DNA of 17,225 bases from an uncultured Blautia sp. (lineage in GTDB: Bacteria; Bacillota; Clostridia; Lachnospirales; Lachnospiraceae): the NCBI GenBank assembly GCA_900540785.1, contig UQHF01000040.1, positions 1 through 17,225 on the forward strand, in the 5' to 3' direction. A program made the position numbers and the translations under genes. This document shows positions 1-6,257 of this stretch, in pieces (within the stretch, counting starts at the first letter, position 1; every line of letters begins with the position of its first letter). The notes under the pieces are model-generated. The model searched no databases, was not told the origin of the DNA, and saw only the letters and a program-made list of their open reading frames with translations.

Positions 1-7
1 GTCACCG

Positions 8-13
8 CCTCCT
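8..13 (-). promoter_or_regulatory. Ribosome binding site of a gene starting just outside the left edge
   Basis: On the minus strand the window ends with AGGAGG followed by seven bases (CGGTGAC). That is normal spacing for a start codon at or immediately beyond position 1. The gene itself is not in the window, so its product is unknown. It lies downstream of the minus-strand promoter, repeats and terminators at 26-424. The GTG at 5-3 is only two bases from the AGGAGG and is probably too close to be the start. Confidence 0.55.
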
Positions 14-25
14 ACTCGATTTATA

Positions 26-47
26 GGAAATTACTCCGTAATGTTCC
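26..47 (-). promoter_or_regulatory. Hairpin in the 5' leader of the off-window minus-strand gene
   Basis: GGAA and TTCC at the outside and ATTAC and GTAAT at the inside pair around a three-base loop, with one bulged base. The structure ends about 12 bases before the AGGAGG at 13-8 on the minus strand. It has no T-tract and so is not a classical terminator. It could be a stabilising or regulatory 5' UTR stem; the role is inference. Confidence 0.4.
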
Positions 48-54
48 ATAACAT

Positions 55-76
55 AAAAACGCTCCGCATAGGAGCG
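55..76 (-). terminator. Intrinsic terminator, minus strand
   Basis: A perfect 6-bp stem, CGCTCC / GGAGCG, with a 5-base loop (60-76) is followed on the minus strand by TTTTTAT. This is a good Rho-independent terminator. It sits between the minus-strand promoter at 396-424 and the ribosome site at 8-13, so transcription from that promoter must read through it to reach the next gene. Confidence 0.65.
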
Positions 77-96
77 CTTACAGGAAAGTTTAAACA

Positions 97-142
97 CAAA
101 AATTAAGAGCCATCAGTTTTTCTTTAAGAACTGGTGGCTCTT
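97..142 (-). terminator. Long terminator-like hairpin
   Basis: Arms 105-118 and 129-142 form a 14-bp stem (AAGAGCCATCAGTT with AACTGGTGGCTCTT) containing one G-T wobble. On the minus strand it is followed by AATTTTTG, and on the plus strand by TTTTACTG, so it might work in both directions. No plus-strand gene ends near it. It is best read as the first of two terminators for the minus-strand leader transcript that starts near 389. Confidence 0.65.
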
Positions 143-220
143 TTACTGTTCATTGTCCAATGGAATATACCTTCCTTTCAGTAAAGTTAAATTTTTGGGA
201 TTTTAAAACAACTGGAATAA

Positions 221-360
221 AAACTTAAGTTCTTGGTGGTCCGTACCTCTCTTTCTTAATTTAACCGATAATAAAATTTATGTTTCTGGTGGTCTGTACC
301 TTCCTTTCTTAAATTATGAAAATGAAATTACGTTTTCGGTGGTCTCACTCCTTTGAGTTT
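221..360 (-). repeat. Three imperfect tandem repeats of about 50 bp in a minus-strand leader
   Basis: GGTGGTC recurs at 235, 288 and 338 (spacings 53 and 50 bp), each time inside a longer similar block. On the minus strand each unit reads as a purine-rich AAAGGA/AAAGAG stretch, a few bases, then GACCACC or a close variant, then a short A-rich segment ending in TAA. A fourth, weaker unit at 151-180 keeps AAAGGAAGGTA only. In one reading phase the units end K-G-V-R-P-P-K-T-stop, K-G-R-Y-R-P-P-E-T-stop and K-E-R-Y-G-P-P-R-T-stop. No ATG, GTG or TTG lies at proper spacing from the purine tracts, so translation is doubtful. The function is unknown. Confidence 0.7.
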
Positions 361-395
361 GTTTTGATTTGTAATTCCTTTTGTTTTATGAGTAC

Positions 396-424
396 ACTAT
401 AACAGATAAAATATAAAATGTCAA
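396..424 (-). promoter_or_regulatory. Near-consensus sigma-A promoter, minus strand
   Basis: On the minus strand TTGACA (424-419), a 17-base spacer and TATAGT (401-396) form an almost perfect vegetative promoter. Transcription would start near 389 and run leftward through the tandem repeats at 221-360 and the two terminators at 55-142. It is divergent to eno. Confidence 0.8.
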
Positions 425-516
425 GTAGAAAAAATGAAAATTATTAAATAAAAATTTATAAGAAAGATAATAGTGTATGTTTAAAAGAAAATTCTGAAAA
501 TATTAGAGACGAGAAT

Positions 517-545
517 ATGACATTTTTTTATAGGACGCATAGAAT
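517..545 (+). promoter_or_regulatory. Probable eno promoter
   Basis: ATGACA (517-522), a 17-base spacer and TAGAAT (540-545) each match the sigma-A consensus at five of six bases. The start would be near 552, giving a leader of about 48 bases and placing it downstream of the in-frame ATG at 546. This supports the ATG at 600 as the real eno start. Confidence 0.6.
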
Positions 546-599
546 ATGGAATTATGGAAAAAATGTTTTTATAAACCAGAAGTAACAGGAGGTAGAAAA

Positions 600-1952
600 A
601 TGTTACGTTATCTTCCAATTCGAATGGTTCATGCAAGACAGGTTCTCGACTCAAGAGGAAACCCCACCGTAGAGGTGGAAGTTACAGTAGGAGAAGGCGT
701 TGTAGGAGTAAACGGATATACTGCAAGGGCAATGGTTCCTTCCGGTGCCTCAACAGGAAGATTTGAGGCAGTGGAGCTTCGTGATGGAGAAAAAGAAAAG
801 TACGTAGGATTAAGTGTGGAAAAAGCAGTAAATAACGTAAATTATAAATTGGCAGAAGCAATTCTGGGAGAAAATGCACTGAATCAGTCTTATATTGATT
901 CCCTTTTGATTGAAGCGGACGGTACAGATAATAAAAGTAATCTTGGTGCAAATGCGACTTTGGGTGTATCTATGGCAGTTGCAAGGGCAGCGGCTTCTGC
1001 TCTTCGTATTCCTTTATATCAGTATATCGGAGGGTGCCATACAAACAGAATGCCAGTGCCTATGATGAATATTTTAAACGGAGGAAAACACGCGGACAAT
1101 ACAGTGGATCTGCAGGAATTTATGATCATGCCGACAGGTGCTTCCTGCTTTTCCGACGGCATCCGTATGTGCGTGGAAATTTATCAGTTTTTAAAAATTA
1201 TTTTAAAACAGAATAAGCTTTCTACAGGAGTGGGCGACGAGGGCGGATTTGCCCCAGATCTTGCGGATTCCAGAGATGTTCTTGTAATGATCACAGAAGC
1301 TGTAAAACGCGCCGGATATGAGCCGGGAAAGGATATTGTCATAGCCATTGACGCGGCAGCCAGCGAGCTTTATGATAAGGAAAGGAACGTATATTATTTT
1401 CCGGGAGAAAGCGAGATGAAGGGTTCTGAGGTTTTAAGAGACGGTAAGGAAATGATTTCTTATTATGAGCAGCTGATAGAGGAATTTCCTATTGTTTCCA
1501 TAGAAGATGGTCTTCATGAGGACGACTGGGAAGGCTGGAGAGAAATGACGAAGCAGCTTGGAGAAAAAATCCAGCTTGTGGGAGATGATCTTTTTGTGAC
1601 AAATAAAAAGCGTCTTCGCTGCGGAATCAAGCTCCAGGCAGGTAACGCCATTTTAATTAAGGTCAACCAGATAGGAACACTTACGGAGGCTCTGGAAGCT
1701 GTGGAAATGGCGCAGCAGGCAGGTTATAAAACAGTGATTTCCCATCGCTCCGGGGAGACAGAGGATTCCTTTATTGCAGATCTGGCAGTTGCCACAGGTG
1801 CAGGACAGATTAAAACAGGAGCGCCCTGCCGGTCCGACAGAAATGCAAAATACAATCAGCTGCTTCGTATTGATGAATATCTCGGCGTTCTTTCCAGATA
1901 TGAAAACCCGTTCGACAGTATAAAAGAAACAGAAGAATCTTTTGAATCTTAA
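600..1952 (+). CDS. eno: Enolase (phosphopyruvate hydratase)
   Basis: Interconverts 2-phosphoglycerate and phosphoenolpyruvate in glycolysis and gluconeogenesis; a cytosolic Mg-dependent enzyme. The 450-residue protein has the usual family length plus a slightly long tail. All key residues are present: SGAST near 48-52, NGGKHADN near 160-167, the catalytic Glu in VGDEGG (Glu214), metal ligands Asp251, Glu302 (SIEDG) and Asp329 (VGDD), Lys354 in the IKVNQIGT motif, HRSGETED at 382-389 and Lys405. The start at 600 was chosen because AGGAGG lies at 587-592 and the enolase domain begins there; an in-frame ATG at 546 would add 18 unrelated residues and lies upstream of the predicted transcription start. 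The gene appears monocistronic: secG has its own promoter, although no strong terminator follows eno. Confidence 0.97.
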   Translation: MLRYLPIRMVHARQVLDSRGNPTVEVEVTVGEGVVGVNGYTARAMVPSGASTGRFEAVELRDGEKEKYVGLSVEKAVNNVNYKLAEAILGENALNQSYIDSLLIEADGTDNKSNLGANATLGVSMAVARAAASALRIPLYQYIGGCHTNRMPVPMMNILNGGKHADNTVDLQEFMIMPTGASCFSDGIRMCVEIYQFLKIILKQNKLSTGVGDEGGFAPDLADSRDVLVMITEAVKRAGYEPGKDIVIAIDAAASELYDKERNVYYFPGESEMKGSEVLRDGKEMISYYEQLIEEFPIVSIEDGLHEDDWEGWREMTKQLGEKIQLVGDDLFVTNKKRLRCGIKLQAGNAILIKVNQIGTLTEALEAVEMAQQAGYKTVISHRSGETEDSFIADLAVATGAGQIKTGAPCRSDRNAKYNQLLRIDEYLGVLSRYENPFDSIKETEESFES

Positions 1953-1969
1953 AAAACTGGCAAAAACAG

Positions 1970-1998
1970 TTGAAATCCATGATTTCCTATGGTAAAAT
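1970..1998 (+). promoter_or_regulatory. secG promoter
   Basis: TTGAAA (1970-1975), a 17-base spacer and TAAAAT (1993-1998) form a good sigma-A promoter. The start would be near 2005, about 24 bases before the secG start codon. Confidence 0.75.
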
Positions 1999-2028
1999 AT
2001 CTTCTAGTTGATTAGGAGGTGTAACCGC

Positions 2029-2265
2029 GTGGAAATTTTAAAGATTGTTCTGACCGTAATTTTTGTAATAGATTGTATTGCTCTGACAGTTGTGGTACTG
2101 CTTCAGGAAGGTAAATCACAGGGTCTTGGTGCTATCGCAGGCGCAGCAGATTCTTACTGGGGTAAGAACAAAGGTCGTTCTATGGAGGGCGGTCTTGTAA
2201 AGGCAACAACTGTTATGGCAGTTTTGTTCTTTGTATTGTCAATCATTTTAAACATGAATTTCTAG
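2029..2265 (+). CDS. secG: Preprotein translocase subunit SecG
   Basis: Small accessory subunit of the SecYEG protein-export channel in the cytoplasmic membrane. The 78-residue protein shows the SecG pattern: an N-terminal hydrophobic helix (about 3-23), the conserved VVLLQEGKSQGLG loop, a glycine-rich cytoplasmic stretch ending in GKNKGRS, and a second hydrophobic helix (about 54-77). The start is the GTG at 2029, nine bases after AGGAGG at 2014-2019; the longer frame from TTG at 2008 would include the ribosome site itself. It is placed immediately upstream of rnr and smpB, as in many Firmicutes, but a hairpin terminator follows, so most transcripts probably end after secG. Confidence 0.93.
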   Translation: MEILKIVLTVIFVIDCIALTVVVLLQEGKSQGLGAIAGAADSYWGKNKGRSMEGGLVKATTVMAVLFFVLSIILNMNF

Positions 2266-2277
2266 GAACCAAAAACG

Positions 2278-2319
2278 GAAACACTCTTGTTTTATGCGAC
2301 AAGGGTGTTTCTTTGTTTC
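2278..2319 (+). terminator. Intrinsic terminator between secG and rnr
   Basis: Arms GAAACACTCTTG (2278-2289) and CAAGGGTGTTTC (2300-2311) form a 12-bp stem with one wobble pair, followed by TTTGTTTC. It lies 12 bases after secG and directly before the rnr ribosome site. No convincing promoter was found between it and rnr, so rnr expression may depend on read-through. Confidence 0.8.
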
Positions 2320-2333
2320 ATAAAGGAGAAAAT

Positions 2334-4574
2334 GTGAAGAAAAAAGAACTTGAAAAAAAGAAAAAATTTATAATGGAGCTTTTAAAAGATCCGGTATACC
2401 AGCCCATGCGCCTCCGGGAGATCGCCTCTCTTTTAAGACTGGATAAAAGTCAGAAAAAGGAGCTGTATGAGGTGATGGATTCTCTTTTAGAAGAGGGGAA
2501 GATTTCTCTTGATAAAAAGGGAAGATATGAAAAGGCATCCAAGTCCGGAAAAAAAGCTGAGAAAAAGAAAAGAGAAAAGCAGAAAAAGGAAAAACTGACA
2601 GGAAGGAAGAAAAGTCGGGAAACGGACAGAATAAAATATGATGAAGATTCTGCTCTGGAGGGAACCTTTATCGGGCATCCGAAAGGATTTGGGTTTGTGG
2701 AAATCCCGGATCAGGAGGAAGATATTTTTATTCCGGAAGAAAAAACGGGAACGGCGCTCCATCAGGATAAAGTCCGCATTATTGTGGAAGGAAAGCAGAA
2801 AGAAGGAAAACGAAAAGAAGGAATCGTTGTAAAGGTTCTGGAAAGGGGAATGCCCCAGATTGTGGGAACGTATCAGTGCAACCGGGATTTTGGTTTTGTC
2901 ATCTGTGACAATCCCAAGTTTTCCAAAGACGTGTTTATTTCCAAAAAAGATTCCAATGGAGTGAAAAACGGAGATAAAGTCATTGCGGAAATTACAGATT
3001 ACGGTTCCGGAAACAAAAGTCCGGAAGGAAAGATTACAGAAATCCTGGGCAGCAGCCGCGCGCCTGGAACCGATATTCTTGCCATTGTAAAAAGCTTTGG
3101 GATTCCGGACGAATTTCCGGAGCGGGTAAAGAACCAGGCGCTTCGTGTGCCGGATCACGTTCTTGCGGCAGATATGGACGGAAGACTTGATCTTCGAAAC
3201 GTGCAGATGGTCACCATAGACGGAGAAGACGCAAAGGATCTTGACGATGCGGTTTCCCTTACAAAAGAGAACGGGATTTATCATCTCGGCGTTCATATTG
3301 CAGATGTGAGTAATTACGTACAGGGAGGAAGTGCGCTGGATAAAGAGGCTTTAAAGAGAGGCACAAGCGTGTACCTTGCAGACCGTGTGATCCCAATGCT
3401 TCCGGTAGAGCTTTCCAATGGAATCTGTTCTCTGAATCAGGGAGAAGACCGCCTTGCACTAAGCTGTCTTATGGACATAGATGAGAAGGGCAGGGTGGTA
3501 TCTCATAAAATCGCAGAAACCGTTATCTGTGTGGACAGACGTATGAGCTACACAACTGTGAAAAATATTCTGGAGAAAGAAGATGGGGAAGCAGAAAAAC
3601 GATATGCCGATTTTGTGCCCATGTTTTTCCAGATGAAGGAGCTTTCTGCGATCATAAGAGAAAGCCGCCATCACAGAGGTTCGATCGATTTTGAATTTCC
3701 GGAGAGCAAGATTATTTTAAATGAGGCAGGAAAAGCCATTGACGTACAGCCTTATGAGTCAAATGTGGCAACCAGGATTATTGAAGATTTTATGCTTATG
3801 GCAAATGAGACGGTGGCAAAAGAATACTGTAAAGAAGACCTTCCGTTTGTTTACCGAACCCATGAAAATCCGGATCCGGAAAAAGTGGAGAGCCTTTTGA
3901 TGCTTCTTCATAATCAGGGTGTTTCCGTGCAGAAAGCAAAAGAAGAAATCTCTCCGAAAGAAATCCAGAGAATCCTTGAGGAGATAGAAGGACTTCCAAA
4001 TGAAGCACAGATTTCCAGACTTACCTTAAGAACTATGAAGCAGGCAAAATACACCACAGAATGCAGCGGCCATTTCGGCCTTGCAGCAAAATATTACTGT
4101 CACTTTACGTCTCCGATTCGAAGATACCCGGATCTTCAGATCCACCGTATCATCAAAGATAATTTAAGAGGACGCCTTGAGAGAGAAGGGCGGACAGAAC
4201 GATACCGGGAAATCCTGGACGAGGTGGCGCGTCAGTCAAGCGTATGTGAGAGAAGGGCAGAGGAAGCGGAGAGAGAGTCCGATAAGCTGAAAAAAGCAGA
4301 ATATATGTCGTATCATCTCGGAGAAGAGTTTGAGGGAATTATTTCCGGTGTGACAGGCTGGGGAATGTATGTGGAGCTTCCTAATACAGTGGAAGGACTT
4401 GTTCATGTAAATACTCTGCGGGACGATTATTATATTTTTGACCAGGATGCTTATGAGCTTCGGGGAGATATGACACAGAAAGTATACCGTCTGGGACAGA
4501 AGGTACGCGTCCGTGTGGCAGATGCAGATAAAATGCTGAAAACAGTAGATTTTGTTCTGGCGGAGGAACAATAG
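2334..4574 (+). CDS. rnr: Ribonuclease R (3'-5' exoribonuclease)
   Basis: Processive hydrolytic 3'-5' exoribonuclease that degrades structured RNA and, with SmpB-tmRNA, takes part in clearing faulty mRNAs. The 746-residue protein shows, in order, a winged-helix-like N-terminus (about 1-70), a very lysine-rich linker (about 70-100), two cold-shock-type OB domains (about 107-240), the RNB catalytic domain and a C-terminal S1 domain (about 663-745). The catalytic aspartates are in DGEDAKDLDD (Asp296, 302, 304, 305), and the RNB signature HFTSPIRRYPD is at 590-600. The start is the GTG at 2334, preceded by AAAGGAG at 2322-2328; the in-frame TTG at 2313 lies in the tail of the upstream terminator. 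smpB follows after 18 bases. Confidence 0.96.
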   Translation: MKKKELEKKKKFIMELLKDPVYQPMRLREIASLLRLDKSQKKELYEVMDSLLEEGKISLDKKGRYEKASKSGKKAEKKKREKQKKEKLTGRKKSRETDRIKYDEDSALEGTFIGHPKGFGFVEIPDQEEDIFIPEEKTGTALHQDKVRIIVEGKQKEGKRKEGIVVKVLERGMPQIVGTYQCNRDFGFVICDNPKFSKDVFISKKDSNGVKNGDKVIAEITDYGSGNKSPEGKITEILGSSRAPGTDILAIVKSFGIPDEFPERVKNQALRVPDHVLAADMDGRLDLRNVQMVTIDGEDAKDLDDAVSLTKENGIYHLGVHIADVSNYVQGGSALDKEALKRGTSVYLADRVIPMLPVELSNGICSLNQGEDRLALSCLMDIDEKGRVVSHKIAETVICVDRRMSYTTVKNILEKEDGEAEKRYADFVPMFFQMKELSAIIRESRHHRGSIDFEFPESKIILNEAGKAIDVQPYESNVATRIIEDFMLMANETVAKEYCKEDLPFVYRTHENPDPEKVESLLMLLHNQGVSVQKAKEEISPKEIQRILEEIEGLPNEAQISRLTLRTMKQAKYTTECSGHFGLAAKYYCHFTSPIRRYPDLQIHRIIKDNLRGRLEREGRTERYREILDEVARQSSVCERRAEEAERESDKLKKAEYMSYHLGEEFEGIISGVTGWGMYVELPNTVEGLVHVNTLRDDYYIFDQDAYELRGDMTQKVYRLGQKVRVRVADADKMLKTVDFVLAEEQ

Positions 4575-4592
4575 CGTAACAGGGAGGATATT

Positions 4593-5063
4593 ATGGCAAA
4601 ACAAAAGGGGATTAAATTAATTGCCAACAACAAAAAGGCATTTCACGATTATTTTATAGAAGATACGTATGAGGCGGGAATTGCACTGGCAGGAACAGAG
4701 GTTAAATCTCTCCGTATGGGAAAATGCAGCATTAAAGAGGGATTTATCCGCGTAGAACGAGGAGAGGTTTTTATTTACGGCATGAATATCAGTCCTTATG
4801 AAAAGGGAAATATTTTTAATAAAGACCCGCTACGTGTAAGAAAGCTTCTGCTTCACAGATACGAGATCAACAAAATTGAGGCGAAGCTGAAAGAAAAGGG
4901 TCTCACTCTTGTGCCGCTGAAGGTATATTTTAAGGACAGCCTTGTTAAGGTGGAAATTGGAATGGCGCGTGGTAAAAAGCTTTACGACAAGCGTCAGGAC
5001 ATTGCGAAAAAAGACCAGAGAAGAGAGGCAGAGAGAGACTTTAAGGTTAAAAATCTTTATTAA
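4593..5063 (+). CDS. smpB: SsrA (tmRNA)-binding protein SmpB
   Basis: Binds tmRNA and brings it to stalled ribosomes for trans-translation. The 156 residues match the family length. Visible family features are an early ANNKKAFHDY stretch, GTEVKSLR (about 34-41), FIYGMNISPYEKGN (about 60-73), LHRYEINK, the LVPLKVYF strand, the ARGKK motif, and a basic C-terminal tail (KKDQRREAERD) of the type that enters the mRNA channel. GGGAGG precedes the ATG at 4593 at normal spacing. It is co-oriented and nearly contiguous with rnr, its functional partner. The tmRNA gene often found just downstream is not here; sbcD follows instead. Confidence 0.97.
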   Translation: MAKQKGIKLIANNKKAFHDYFIEDTYEAGIALAGTEVKSLRMGKCSIKEGFIRVERGEVFIYGMNISPYEKGNIFNKDPLRVRKLLLHRYEINKIEAKLKEKGLTLVPLKVYFKDSLVKVEIGMARGKKLYDKRQDIAKKDQRREAERDFKVKNLY

Positions 5064-5070
5064 AAAGAAA

Positions 5071-5093
5071 GGGCGGGCGTTTATCGCCTGCCC
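5071..5093. terminator. Strong G+C hairpin between smpB and sbcD
   Basis: GGGCGGGCG (5071-5079) pairs with CGCCTGCCC (5085-5093), with one wobble pair and a 5-base loop. Read on the plus strand it is followed by TGACGGATAAGG, with no T-tract, so termination toward sbcD would be weak and it may act as an mRNA-stabilising or processing stem. Read on the minus strand it is followed by TTTCTTTTTAA and resembles a proper terminator, although no minus-strand gene ends here. Confidence 0.55.
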
Positions 5094-5114
5094 TGACGGA
5101 TAAGGAGGAAGAAA

Positions 5115-6257
5115 ATGAAATTTTTTCATTTATCCGATTTACATATTGGAAAGCAGCTTCATTTGTATTCGCTGAAGGAAGAACAGAGAGCTGTTTTAAA
5201 TGAAATCATACAGTATGCAGAAAAAGAAAAACCGCAGGCCATTGTCATCGCAGGGGACGTATACGACAAAAGTGTTCCTTCTGCTGAGGCAGTGGCTGTT
5301 TTTGATGAATTTATCAGAAGGTTATCAGAACTTTCTTTGAAAATACTTGTGATCAGCGGAAATCATGATTCACCGGAACGCCTGGAATTTGCAGGAAGCC
5401 TTCTGGAAAAACAGGGGCTATACATTGCAGGACTGCCGCCTGTAAAAGAAAGCGACCACATAAAAAAGGTTGTTTTATGTGATGAAGAGGGGGAAGTATG
5501 TTTCTGGCTTCTGCCCTTTTTAAAACCGTCTTATGTGAGAGGGATTTTTCCGGAAAAAGAGAATCTTTCTTATACGGAGGCTGTAAAAATGCTTCTGGAA
5601 AGGGAGGAGATGGATCTGTCTGTACGAAATGTGCTTGTGACACATCAGTTTTTTACTGCTTCCGGAAAAGAGCCTTTGCGGAGTGATTCTGAGACAGTGT
5701 ATGTGGGCGGAGCAGGAAATGTGGATATTTCAGCCGTACAGAACTTTGATTACGTGGCAATGGGACATATCCACAAGGCGCAGTCTGTAGGAGAAGCGCG
5801 CTTCCGGTACTGTGGAACCCCGTTAAAATATTCGGCAGGAGAGAGCAAAGATACGAAAACTCTCACATCAGTTACACTTGGAAAAAAGGGACAAACGGCA
5901 GCCATAGAGGAACTTTCTCTTTCGCCTGTACGGGATGTGCAGCAGTTAAAAGGCAGGTTTGAGGAGCTTATGGGTCTTGGGACAGAGGACTATGTAAGTC
6001 TGACGCTCACAGACGAAAAAATGCCGTATCAGCCCAGAGAGCAGCTGGAAAAAGTATTTCCCAATATTCTGGAGCTGAAGGTGGAAAATACAAGAACAAA
6101 AAGGGAGCTTTCCGGGTTTTTAAAGGAGGCAGAACAGGCAGAGCCGAGTGTGCTTTTTGAGAACTTTTATGAGGAAATACATGGGATTTCCATGACAGAA
6201 GAAGAAAGGAAGCTTGTAGGTGAGATTCTGGAAAAGGTACAGGAGGATAGAGTATGA
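5115..6257 (+). CDS. sbcD: Exonuclease subunit SbcD (Mre11-type nuclease)
   Basis: Nuclease subunit of the SbcCD complex, the bacterial Mre11-Rad50 counterpart, which opens DNA hairpins and processes protein-blocked or broken DNA ends. The 380-residue protein has the metallophosphoesterase motifs in order: DLHIG (Asp8, His10), GDVYDKSVP (Asp48), SGNHDS (Asn83, His84, Asp85), THQFF (His177) and GHIHKAQ (His218, His220), followed by the C-terminal capping region. AAGGAGG precedes the ATG at 5115. Its stop overlaps the sbcC start by four bases (ATGA), indicating translational coupling with its ATPase partner. Confidence 0.95.
   Translation: MKFFHLSDLHIGKQLHLYSLKEEQRAVLNEIIQYAEKEKPQAIVIAGDVYDKSVPSAEAVAVFDEFIRRLSELSLKILVISGNHDSPERLEFAGSLLEKQGLYIAGLPPVKESDHIKKVVLCDEEGEVCFWLLPFLKPSYVRGIFPEKENLSYTEAVKMLLEREEMDLSVRNVLVTHQFFTASGKEPLRSDSETVYVGGAGNVDISAVQNFDYVAMGHIHKAQSVGEARFRYCGTPLKYSAGESKDTKTLTSVTLGKKGQTAAIEELSLSPVRDVQQLKGRFEELMGLGTEDYVSLTLTDEKMPYQPREQLEKVFPNILELKVENTRTKRELSGFLKEAEQAEPSVLFENFYEEIHGISMTEEERKLVGEILEKVQEDRV

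Noticed and set aside
221..300. T-box-like motif (GGTGGTCCGTACC) on the plus strand upstream of eno
   Set aside because: The T-box antiterminator bulge reads AGGGTGGNACCGCG; here extra bases separate GGTGG from ACC, the motif occurs in three copies, no specifier stem is visible, and eno is not a T-box-regulated gene type.
300..354. GTG-started leader peptide M-R-P-P-K-T-stop on the minus strand
   Set aside because: Its GTG overlaps the AAAGGAG that would have to serve as its ribosome site, and the two sister repeats have no start codon at the same place.
221..360. CRISPR array
   Set aside because: Only three to four diverged units are present, the similarity spreads through the whole unit instead of a constant repeat with unique spacers, and no cas gene is near.
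1955..1971. Terminator after eno (AACTG / CAGTT)
   Set aside because: The stem is only 5 bp and A+T-rich, with no T-tract; its right end is the -35 box of the secG promoter.
2487..3296. Long minus-strand open frame of 269 codons opposite rnr
   Set aside because: It is antisense to the RNase R coding region, has no ribosome site or recognisable domain, and its composition (phenylalanine/serine runs) is what the complement of a lysine-rich gene gives.
5064..5114. tmRNA gene expected downstream of smpB
   Set aside because: The gap to sbcD is only about 50 bases, far too short for a tmRNA; it must lie elsewhere in the genome.
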